From the NCBI GenBank assembly GCA_017537405.1, contig JAFYKU010000011.1:1-10151 (forward strand): a DNA stretch of 10,151 nt, given 5' to 3'. The notes under the pieces were generated by a model, which saw nothing but the letters and a program-made list of their open reading frames with translations, ran no database searches and was not told where the DNA came from. Shown piece by piece: positions 1 to 6,451 of the stretch. The DNA comes from Clostridia bacterium (GTDB lineage: Bacteria > Bacillota > Clostridia > Christensenellales > UBA1242). The position numbers were made by a program, and so were the translations under genes. The stretch's first letter is position 1; every line of letters begins with the position of its first letter.

Positions 1-1488
1 TCACCGTCGGGTAGTGTTCACATCGGTAACTATCGTGAATTTGTTACCCAGTATTATGTTGCCAAAGCTTTACAAAGCAAAGGGAAAAAAGTCCGTGAGA
101 TTTTTTCTTGGGACGAATTTGACCGCTTCCGTAAAGTTCCCAAAAATTTTCCGGCAGATTACGCTGTTTATGTAGGTAAACCTTATGTGGAAATACCATC
201 ACCATATAGCGAAGGCGAAAGCAGTGCCAAGTATTTTGAACGCGAATTTGAAAGCGCCTTACAAAAATTAGGTATGAACGAAATTCCGGTTCAAATGATT
301 TATCAAGCGGACGAATACCGCAGTGGTCGTTATGGCAAAGCAATTGCGGAAGCGATTAAAAAACGCAAACAAATCTATGACATTATTATGTCTTTCAAAA
401 CTCAAGATGGGGATGAAGGTGAACGCGAAAACTATTATCCGATCGCTGTCTATTGTCCCGCTTGTGGTAAAGACGATACAACCGTGTTGGGCTTTGATGA
501 AAAAACTGATGTTTTATCTTATCAATGTAAATGTGGACACAAACATAGTGTAGATGTTAAAACTGCAGATAACATTAAATTAGTTTGGAAAGTCGACTGG
601 CCAATGCGTTGGAAAGCCGAAAATGTTTGCTTTGAAGCAGCCGGTATTGACCACCACAGCGAAGGCGGCAGCTACGATGTTGGTTCAAAAATTGCTCGTG
701 AAATTTGGGGTATTGAACCACCTGTTTCCACTTGTTTTGCTTGGGTTGGTATTCGTGGTTTGGGTAATATGCACAGCAGTACCGGTATCAATATAACTCC
801 GGACCAATTATTAAAGGTTTACGAACCAGAAATTTTGCGTTACCTGTATGCAAAATATCCGGTGGGTGATGCGTTTGATTTTGGTTTCGATGACACCATC
901 ATCCGTCACTACATGGAATTTGACCGTAACTTGGAAAAGTATTTAGCTGACCCAGATAGTATGCCAGAATATGACCGTTCGGTTTATGATTTATGTTTAA
1001 TGGCTAATAGCAAAGGCGGGCGCATTAACTTCGGCACTTTGGCAACTGTGGCGCCTTTGACTGGATTCAATCAAGAATTAACCTTGAAAATGTTACAACA
1101 AGCGGGTATTACAACTTTGGGTAATTTTGAAGAGCGTTTTGCTAAAGTTAAATTCTGGTTGGAAAATTATCAGCCTGACCGCATTTACAAATTGTTGCCG
1201 TCATTCAATCAAGAATATTATCAAACTTTAAATGACGAACAAAGAGCAGTGTTAGGACAACTGGCGGAATTCTTAAAAACTACGCATACCGAAAGTGAAA
1301 TTCAAAACTTCTTGTATGAGATTATTAACAAACCAGAATTAACCAAAAAAGAAAACCAACAACGCCAACAAACTTACTTCAAGATTTTCTATAATATGTT
1401 GTTTGGTCGTGATGCTGGTCCGCGTTTGTACTTATATTTGGCTGTTGCAAACCCAGAAGAGTACTTGAAACTCTTGCAAGAAAAGTAA
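1..1488 (+). CDS. lysK: Class I lysyl-tRNA synthetase, 5' end missing
   Basis: This enzyme charges tRNA-Lys with lysine in the cytoplasm, using ATP. The frame is open from base 1, so the true start lies upstream; 495 codons are visible. The first visible residues contain the class I ATP-binding signature as PSGSVHIGN (HIGN at 19-30). A zinc-ribbon insertion follows, with CPACG at 454-468 and CKCGH near 526-540. The conserved segment KVDWPMRW (586-609) and the downstream YEPEILRYLY block are typical of the class I LysRS family, which is unrelated to the common class II LysS. The KMSKS loop is unusual: NMHSST at 766-783, without the lysines normally found there. The 3' end holds the -35 element of the next gene, and the stop is TAA. 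Identification as class I LysRS is firm; whether it is the cell's only LysRS cannot be seen. Confidence 0.95.
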   Translation, partial: SPSGSVHIGNYREFVTQYYVAKALQSKGKKVREIFSWDEFDRFRKVPKNFPADYAVYVGKPYVEIPSPYSEGESSAKYFEREFESALQKLGMNEIPVQMIYQADEYRSGRYGKAIAEAIKKRKQIYDIIMSFKTQDGDEGERENYYPIAVYCPACGKDDTTVLGFDEKTDVLSYQCKCGHKHSVDVKTADNIKLVWKVDWPMRWKAENVCFEAAGIDHHSEGGSYDVGSKIAREIWGIEPPVSTCFAWVGIRGLGNMHSSTGINITPDQLLKVYEPEILRYLYAKYPVGDAFDFGFDDTIIRHYMEFDRNLEKYLADPDSMPEYDRSVYDLCLMANSKGGRINFGTLATVAPLTGFNQELTLKMLQQAGITTLGNFEERFAKVKFWLENYQPDRIYKLLPSFNQEYYQTLNDEQRAVLGQLAEFLKTTHTESEIQNFLYEIINKPELTKKENQQRQQTYFKIFYNMLFGRDAGPRLYLYLAVANPEEYLKLLQEK

Positions 1489-1502
1489 ATCTTGTATATA
1501 AT
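1474..1502 (+). promoter_or_regulatory. Promoter for the 1510 gene, predicted leaderless
   Basis: TTGCAA (1474-1479) and a perfect TATAAT (1497-1502) are separated by 17 bp. The -35 element lies inside the last codons of lysK. With the usual 6-8 nt from the -10 box to the start site, transcription would begin at about 1509-1510, on the ATG of the next gene, leaving no room for a Shine-Dalgarno sequence. A second overlapping TATAAT (1502-1507) has no -35 match at the right distance. Confidence 0.7.
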
Positions 1503-1509
1503 ATAATTT

Positions 1510-2055
1510 ATGAACAATAAAGAAATTCGTAAATATGATTTAGTCGTACAAATTGGTGCCCAAGGCGGTGCTGCGGCTCTAAAAGAGTTGGCAACTATTG
1601 ATTTCAATGTGGCCATTGATATGTGGGAATACAAATTAATTAAGGATATCAATGCTTTTGCTGGCGATGACATTTTTGCAATTTTGGAAAATGTTTCCGA
1701 AAGTAAATTGCGTTCGGCTGTATTAGCGAACCAAGCATTGTTAAAATTAATCTATGGTGCCAGTGAAGATAGCTGTACCGGTGCAAACTTGCAGTTCTTG
1801 GCATCTTTAATTGTTGCTTCAAAAATCAATGAAGCCGAAGAAATTTTGAAAATGGTAAAAAACAATGGAACCGGCGATTTCGCAGAACGCATGCACGCTA
1901 TCGTTGATGCTGTGTTTAGATTATCTATGGGTAAAACCGGCACCAAAAAGGCAACATTAAACCATAAACAAACCATCTTGTTATTTGACTTTGTTTCCAA
2001 AATGAAAACCGGTACAACCAAAAACTTGTTAACCCAACGCTTGAAAGAATTATAA
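1510..2055 (+). CDS. Hypothetical protein, 181 aa, probably all-helical
   Basis: I do not recognise this protein. It is soluble by eye: no signal peptide, no membrane segment, and no paired-cysteine zinc motif. The composition and heptad-like hydrophobic pattern suggest a helical protein, with stretches rich in Ala/Leu/Glu/Lys (for example residues 60-75 and 95-120) and a basic C-terminal end. It follows lysK by 21 nt but has its own well-placed promoter, whose predicted start site coincides with the ATG, so it is probably made both from its own leaderless mRNA and by read-through from lysK. There is no Shine-Dalgarno sequence before the ATG. The stop TAA is followed within 10 nt by a bidirectional terminator. 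Codon use matches the neighbours, giving no sign of recent transfer. That it is a real gene is likely because it fills the space exactly between promoter and terminator; its function is unknown. Confidence 0.8.
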   Translation: MNNKEIRKYDLVVQIGAQGGAAALKELATIDFNVAIDMWEYKLIKDINAFAGDDIFAILENVSESKLRSAVLANQALLKLIYGASEDSCTGANLQFLASLIVASKINEAEEILKMVKNNGTGDFAERMHAIVDAVFRLSMGKTGTKKATLNHKQTILLFDFVSKMKTGTTKNLLTQRLKEL

Positions 2056-2063
2056 TGTTAGTT

Positions 2064-2092
2064 AAAAAAAAGAGCTGCTCCGGCTCTTTTTT
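2064..2092. terminator. Bidirectional intrinsic terminator
   Basis: An A-run followed by AGAGC pairs with GCTCT followed by a T-run around a 7-nt loop (2076-2082). The left arm (2066-2075) and right arm (2083-2092) form a 10-bp stem that reads as hairpin plus U-tract on both strands. It ends the 1510 gene on the plus strand and mnmG, which converges from the right and stops at 2104, on the minus strand. Confidence 0.85.
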
Positions 2093-2103
2093 AATAAATT
2101 AGT

Positions 2104-3867
2104 CTATCCTTGTTTGCGCAAATGAATTAAAAGCACGGTTATGTCGGCAGGAGTTACACCGGAAATGCGTGCTGCTTGACCAATGTTTAGTGGTTTAATT
2201 TGGTCTAACTTGATTTGCGATTCACGGCGTAAGCCAGATACTTTGGAGTAATCCATCTCTGGTGATAGAAGAGTAGCTTCTTGTCGCTTGATTTCGTTAA
2301 TCGCGGATTGTTCGCGGTTAATATAGCCAGCATATTTAATCTCGGTCGTAATTTGGTCCAATAAGTCGGTTGGGTGGTCGGTGATAAATTCGCTTAATGT
2401 ATGTTCTTGTTTGGCTACTTCTTGACGAATTTTCGGGGTAACCATTTGGCGAATCTTTTCTAAGTGCGCTTGTTTCTTTTGGAAAACTTCATAACGGTGG
2501 TCATCGACCAATCCCATTTCGCGGCCAATGGGTGTCAAGCGGGCATCGGCATTATCTTGGCGCAATGATAAACGGTATTCGGCGCGGGCGGTAAACATAC
2601 GGTATGGTTCCAAAGTTCCTTCTGTTGTTAAATCATCAATCAAAACACCAATATAAGAATTGGTACGCGATAGAATTAATGGACTCAAATTATCTATTTC
2701 GCGTACAGCATTAATTCCCGCGACTAACCCTTGGGCAGCCGCTTCTTCGTAACCACTGGTGCCGTTAATTTGTCCGGCACAATATAAACCGTGATATTTC
2801 TTATGGCGTAAAGTTGCCAACAGTTCTAGCGGATTAATGCAAGCATATTCAATTGCATATCCAAAACGAATAATGTCGGCTTTTTCCAAGCCTTTAATAC
2901 TGTGGATAAATTCATCTTGGACAGCCGCCGGTAGAGAGCTGGAAAGTCCTTGCAAATAAATTTCGCGACTTGACATACTTTCGCGTTCTAAAAATGTTTG
3001 GTGACGATTACGGTCGGCAAAGCGATTAACTTTATCTTCAATACTGGGGCAGTAGCGCGGACCAACGCCAACAATTAAACCGCTGTACATAGCGGATTCG
3101 GTCATGTGGTCGCGAATAATTTGATGCGTGTTTTCATTTGTATAAGTTAGATAACACGGACAAACATTTTTGATTGGTTGCGTAGCTAAGAACGAAAAGG
3201 CACGGATATTGTCATCGCCGTTTTGAATTTCGGTTTGACTGTAATCAATGGAATCAATATCCACACGCGCCGGGGTACCCGTTTTGAAACGGCGGATTTC
3301 AATTTCCATATCGTGAAAGGATTGTTCCAAAGTACATGCGTTGGGAAGTCCAGCCGGACCTTCACTTTTAACTTCTTTTCCGACAAATGTTTTACTACTT
3401 AAATAGGTACCTGTCGCTACGATAACTGCATGGCAATCAATTTGTTCACCGTTAAAGATGACACCCGTAATTTGTTGACCTTCCCAAAGTAAACCATTGA
3501 CTTCGCCAATCGCCAGCGTCAAATTTGGTGTTTGTTTTAATAATTCAACCATTGCTTGATGATAGCCTTCTTTGTCAATTTGTGCGCGCAAGCTACGCAC
3601 CGCAGGCCCTTTGGTCGCGTTCAGCATGCGGATTTGAATTGCGGCTCTGTCCGCCAAAATTCCCATAATGCCACCCAATGCATCAATTTCGCAAACTAAA
3701 TGTCCTTTGGCCGTTCCACCAATGGAAGGATTGCATGGTAGCATCCCGATACTTTTTTCGTGTAAGGTCGTCAATAAAACTTTTTTCCCTAATTTGGCGG
3801 CAGCGACCGCGGCTTCACAGCCAGCGTGTCCCGCACCAATTACAACAATGTCATAAGCTTTTGTCAC
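2104..3867 (-). CDS. mnmG: tRNA U34 carboxymethylaminomethyl-modification enzyme MnmG
   Basis: This is the FAD-dependent partner of MnmE. Together they install (carboxymethyl)aminomethyl groups at C5 of the wobble uridine of certain tRNAs, in the cytoplasm. The 587 residues are slightly shorter than the usual 610-630 but appear complete. Visible motifs are the dinucleotide-binding GAGHAG (11-16), the PCNPSIGG block (44-51) with the conserved Cys45, a second conserved Cys273 in YCPSIEDK, the C-terminal FAD block GQINGTSGYEEAAAQG, the ARAEYRL motif and the KYAGYI helix of the C-terminal domain. The start is GTG, chosen because AGGAGG (3873-3878) sits 5 nt upstream and the family N-terminus begins just there. 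The mnmE stop TAG lies within this ribosome binding site, so translation is probably coupled. The stop is TAG, and transcription ends at the terminator shared with the 1510 gene. Confidence 0.97.
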   Translation of the reverse strand: MTKAYDIVVIGAGHAGCEAAVAAAKLGKKVLLTTLHEKSIGMLPCNPSIGGTAKGHLVCEIDALGGIMGILADRAAIQIRMLNATKGPAVRSLRAQIDKEGYHQAMVELLKQTPNLTLAIGEVNGLLWEGQQITGVIFNGEQIDCHAVIVATGTYLSSKTFVGKEVKSEGPAGLPNACTLEQSFHDMEIEIRRFKTGTPARVDIDSIDYSQTEIQNGDDNIRAFSFLATQPIKNVCPCYLTYTNENTHQIIRDHMTESAMYSGLIVGVGPRYCPSIEDKVNRFADRNRHQTFLERESMSSREIYLQGLSSSLPAAVQDEFIHSIKGLEKADIIRFGYAIEYACINPLELLATLRHKKYHGLYCAGQINGTSGYEEAAAQGLVAGINAVREIDNLSPLILSRTNSYIGVLIDDLTTEGTLEPYRMFTARAEYRLSLRQDNADARLTPIGREMGLVDDHRYEVFQKKQAHLEKIRQMVTPKIRQEVAKQEHTLSEFITDHPTDLLDQITTEIKYAGYINREQSAINEIKRQEATLLSPEMDYSKVSGLRRESQIKLDQIKPLNIGQAARISGVTPADITVLLIHLRKQG

Positions 3868-3872
3868 GCGTT

Positions 3873-3878
3873 CCTCCT
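3873..3878 (-). promoter_or_regulatory. Shine-Dalgarno site of mnmG overlapping the mnmE stop
   Basis: On the minus strand TAGGAGG is read 5 nt before the GTG start of mnmG. The TAG is also the mnmE stop codon. This site decides the GTG start at 3867 and suggests that ribosomes ending mnmE reinitiate on mnmG. Confidence 0.85.
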
Positions 3879-5154
3879 ATTTCCCCAGACAAAACTTGGA
3901 GAAAATTTCATCCAGTGTCCGTTCATCAATATCTGTACCGGTAATTTTGCCAATATAACTTAAAGCCAAGGTAATGTTCGCGGAAATTTGGTCTAGTGGA
4001 GCATGGGGGTTGATTTCGGCTAACAAGTTTTGTGCTTGCCTTAATAGATTAGTTTGGCGTTCATTAGTAATATATATCATGCTGCCTGTTGGTGCGGTTT
4101 TGGTTGCCATTTCCACAATAGTGCGTAAAATCAATTCAATGTTTTTACCAGTTTTCGCGGATACCGCAATCCCGTCGTTTGGTGCATCCGCACAAAGGTC
4201 ACTTTTATTATAAACGATTAAATGTTTTTTATCTTTGGGATAATCTACCATTTCACGCGTGGTCGCATCCACGATAACTAATAAAATATCAGCTTCCTGT
4301 ATAATTGATTTTGCACGGGCAATACCATGTTCTTCGATAACCGAAGTTGCGTTTTCCCGAATTCCCGCAGTATCAATTAAATTAATTTTGATTCCTTGGT
4401 AAGTAATTTTTTCGGAAATCGTATCTGTTGTTGTACCGGCAATATCGGTAACGATACTGCGGTTATCGCCAATCAAAGAATTAAACAAACTACTTTTGCC
4501 CGCATTAGGACAGCCAATCAAACATACATTGATTCCATTCTTAATCATTTGACCATGGTTAGCGGTGGTTAATAATTGTTCAATGTTTGCTTTGGCGCGG
4601 TTAATTTGCGTCATGGGTAGTTCGGGTGAATCTAAATCCTCTGGATAATCTAGATAAGCATCAATCAAGGCACGCGCATCAATTAAATCTTTCTCAATAG
4701 AATTTACCTGTTTTTCTAATTCGCCTGCCATTAAGCGAGCCGCATTTTGCAATTCAGCATCAGATTCCGCGTTGATAAGTTCTAAGCTGCTTTCCGCTTG
4801 GTTCAAAGTCATTTTGTTGTTTAAAACTGCAATCCGTGTAAATTCACCAGGCTCGGCAGGGGTTGCGCCGTGTTTGATTGCAGTTTGCATAATACGGTTC
4901 ATTAAATGCCAGCCACCATGTGCTTGGATTTCAACAACATCTTCACCGGTAAAACTGTGTGGAGCGGGGAAGTAAATGACTAAAACAGTGTCGGTGAAAT
5001 TATCGCCAGTTAAAACACCCAAAGTTGCATAACGCGGTTTTAAGGGGCGGTTAAACATTTTGGCAGTAATTGATAAAGCATCTGCACCGGATAAACGCAG
5101 AATACCGACACCACCAAAACCCATGGGGGTTGCAATTCCTACAATTGTTTTCAT
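3877..5154 (-). CDS. mnmE: tRNA-modification GTPase MnmE
   Basis: MnmE is a folate- and GTP-binding protein that works with MnmG on the wobble uridine of tRNAs. The 425 residues are slightly short for the family (about 450) but all domains are present. The N-terminal folate-binding domain begins IVGIATPMGFGGVGILRLSG and contains the EFTRIAVLNNKMTLNQAE block. The G domain has G1 GCPNAGKS (214-221), G3 DTAG (261-264), G4 NKSD (316-319) and G5 SAK (332-334). The chain ends in FCLGK, the conserved C(I/L/V)GK terminus that carries the family's cysteine. Glu274, by alignment with E. coli Glu282, keeps the likely catalytic glutamate. The G2 loop reads GTTTD where GTTRD is usual. The start overlaps the upstream stop by one base (TAATG), and no Shine-Dalgarno is visible, so it is probably translated by coupling. 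Confidence 0.97.
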   Translation of the reverse strand: MKTIVGIATPMGFGGVGILRLSGADALSITAKMFNRPLKPRYATLGVLTGDNFTDTVLVIYFPAPHSFTGEDVVEIQAHGGWHLMNRIMQTAIKHGATPAEPGEFTRIAVLNNKMTLNQAESSLELINAESDAELQNAARLMAGELEKQVNSIEKDLIDARALIDAYLDYPEDLDSPELPMTQINRAKANIEQLLTTANHGQMIKNGINVCLIGCPNAGKSSLFNSLIGDNRSIVTDIAGTTTDTISEKITYQGIKINLIDTAGIRENATSVIEEHGIARAKSIIQEADILLVIVDATTREMVDYPKDKKHLIVYNKSDLCADAPNDGIAVSAKTGKNIELILRTIVEMATKTAPTGSMIYITNERQTNLLRQAQNLLAEINPHAPLDQISANITLALSYIGKITGTDIDERTLDEIFSKFCLGK

Positions 5155-5405
5155 TATTTTTCAATAATAGCATTAAATTCCAAAATATCAAAGGGGATAC
5201 TTTCAATAAAGTCGCGTTGTTTTAATTTCAGCAGGTTAAATTCTAAGAAATGGTCGATTTGGGATTGTGTGATTACCGGCGTTGGAATTTTTAACTCCGC
5301 TGCAATTTTTGTGATGCCGTCATAAAAATTATCTGGGTCAATAGCAACAACTACACTTTGTTTAACTTTGTGGTCAATCACAATTTTTGCCCAAACATTT
5401 ATCAT
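5154..5405 (-). CDS. Conserved-looking small protein, 83 aa, first gene of the mnmEG operon
   Basis: The function is unknown. The protein begins MINVWAKIV and contains IPTPV near the middle and RDFIESIPFDILEF near the end. This layout (short beta-rich start, PTPV, then a DF(V/I)E...DFD ending) recalls a family of about 80-residue hypothetical proteins that I have seen in Clostridia-like genomes; that is a memory-based inference. The frame is also open upstream to an ATG at 5483, but 5405 is preferred. A promoter with TATAAT six bases upstream would start the mRNA exactly at the 5405 ATG, and the extra 26 residues do not look conserved. The stop TAA overlaps the mnmE ATG by one base, so the genes are co-transcribed and probably translationally coupled. 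A link to tRNA modification is possible from position alone. Confidence 0.75.
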   Translation of the reverse strand: MINVWAKIVIDHKVKQSVVVAIDPDNFYDGITKIAAELKIPTPVITQSQIDHFLEFNLLKLKQRDFIESIPFDILEFNAIIEK

Positions 5406-5411
5406 AAGCAG

Positions 5412-5440
5412 ATTATAATATGGAAATCCCGGTTCGGCAA
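5412..5440 (-). promoter_or_regulatory. Promoter of the small ORF-mnmE-mnmG operon, predicted leaderless
   Basis: On the minus strand, TTGCCG (5440-5435), a 17-bp spacer and a perfect TATAAT (5417-5412) are followed by CTGCTT and then ATG at 5405. The expected transcription start is the A of that ATG. The -35 element is 14 bp from the -35 element of the divergent glycosyltransferase promoter, so the two promoters lie back to back. Confidence 0.7.
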
Positions 5441-5454
5441 ACTTAAAAAATAAT

Positions 5455-5483
5455 TTGCGAAAAAGGGGTGTTGTGGTTATCAT
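5455..5483 (+). promoter_or_regulatory. Promoter of the glycosyltransferase-gapA operon, predicted leaderless
   Basis: TTGCGA (5455-5460) and TATCAT (5478-5483, one mismatch to TATAAT) are separated by 17 bp. Six bases later is the ATG at 5490, so transcription is expected to begin at its A. A weak AGG (5486-5488) is too close to the ATG to act as a Shine-Dalgarno site. Confidence 0.6.
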
Positions 5484-5489
5484 ATAGGT

Positions 5490-6431
5490 ATGGGGAAAAT
5501 TTCTTTAGTGCTGCCGGTTTACAATGAACAAGTCATCTTGAAAGATGTGTTGGAAAAATATATTATGGATTTGCAAAACATCCGCATGAAACACCAATAT
5601 CAATGGGAAATTATTGCGGTTGATGATTGCAGTACCGATGAATCGCGCTTAATAATGTTGGAGTTTGCGCGTCAATACCAAAATTTTCGCATTGTAACTT
5701 TGGCAGAGCGCGTAGGTAAACATACCGCGGTAACTGCGGGTTTGAGTGTTGCTAAAGGTGATTTGGTTTTAACTGCTGAAATCGATTTACAAAACCCTGT
5801 TGGCTTCTTGGAAGGATTGCTTAAAGAACATTTGAATAGTGGAGTGCCAATTATTTACGGTTATCGTCAATTCAATGATTCACGACGCCGCCGTGCTTTG
5901 TTTACGGATCGCATGACTCGTTTGGCTTGTCGTTTGTTTGTTATCGATGGTTATTTTACTGGTATTGTAAATGCGGAGTTATATACCTCAGATGTGGTCG
6001 CTGTGTTGCGTGATAATCCGTCCAAAGCCAAATATATGCGTACGATGAATAACTGGGTTGGTTGGGAAACCAAAGAATATTGGTACGCCAGTGAATACAC
6101 CGAAGATGAAATCAAAGTTCGTATGGAAAGAATGCGCAAGAAAACACATCAACATTACAGTAATTTTAAAAATCAAAATCACATGGCACCAACCAGTGTC
6201 TGGTGGGGCGTTTTATTTTTAATGATTTCGGTGCTTGCTTTTAGTTTTGCGATTGCTAATTTAACAAGTGCACCTACTGTTATCATTGGCATATTGTTTA
6301 CTATGGGATTTGCTGGATTGGTTTTAACTGCCATGTCATTCCTGCGGGCGTTGTTGTTAGCGCGTATCGGTAAACTCAAATACCGTGCGGGCGAAACAAT
6401 TTACGAGATTAAATCAATCTTAAATCGTTAA
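5490..6431 (+). CDS. GT2-family glycosyltransferase with two C-terminal TM helices (DPM1/GtrB-like)
   Basis: This is likely a membrane-anchored enzyme that moves a sugar from a nucleotide donor to a polyprenyl phosphate on the cytoplasmic face. It has a GT-A domain: SLVLPVYNE (5-13) is the typical start, and VDDCSTDES (44-52) is the nucleotide-binding DD-S motif. AEIDLQNP (96-103) sits where this family has DADLQDP, so the first acidic residue of DxD is Glu97 and the last is Asp99. A basic patch SRRRR (131-135) follows. Two hydrophobic segments at about 236-258 and 262-290 and a basic C-terminal tail match the two-helix anchor of the GtrB/ArnC/DPM1 group. The 313 residues are normal for that group. 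The donor sugar and acceptor cannot be told from sequence. Tandem TAA TAA stops end the gene, 20 nt before gapA. Confidence 0.85.
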   Translation: MGKISLVLPVYNEQVILKDVLEKYIMDLQNIRMKHQYQWEIIAVDDCSTDESRLIMLEFARQYQNFRIVTLAERVGKHTAVTAGLSVAKGDLVLTAEIDLQNPVGFLEGLLKEHLNSGVPIIYGYRQFNDSRRRRALFTDRMTRLACRLFVIDGYFTGIVNAELYTSDVVAVLRDNPSKAKYMRTMNNWVGWETKEYWYASEYTEDEIKVRMERMRKKTHQHYSNFKNQNHMAPTSVWWGVLFLMISVLAFSFAIANLTSAPTVIIGILFTMGFAGLVLTAMSFLRALLLARIGKLKYRAGETIYEIKSILNR

Positions 6432-6436
6432 TAATT

Positions 6437-6443
6437 AAAGGAG
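6437..6443 (+). promoter_or_regulatory. Strong Shine-Dalgarno site of gapA
   Basis: AAAGGAG lies 8 nt before the gapA ATG (6452), just after the tandem stops of the glycosyltransferase gene. It contrasts with the first genes of the neighbouring transcription units, three of which have no such site. Confidence 0.85.
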
Positions 6444-6451
6444 AAAAAATT

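Noticed and set aside
1502..1507. Second TATAAT before the 1510 gene
   Set aside because: The -35 position at 17 bp is AGAAAA, and transcription would begin inside the coding region. The copy at 1497-1502 has TTGCAA at exactly 17 bp.
1752..2021. Minus-strand open frame opposite the 1510 gene
   Set aside because: It is antisense to a frame with a matched promoter and terminator, its start has no ribosome site, and its product has no recognisable pattern.
5414..5419. TATAAT on the plus strand within the palindrome ATTATAAT
   Set aside because: No -35 match is found 16-18 bp upstream on that strand. The palindrome is explained by the leftward -10 box, and the rightward gene has a better-placed promoter at 5455-5483.
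5406..5483. In-frame upstream extension of the small protein before mnmE to an ATG at 5483
   Set aside because: A near-consensus promoter lies inside this stretch and would start the mRNA at the 5405 ATG. The extra residues look like translated promoter DNA, and the protein from 5405 has the more family-like start.
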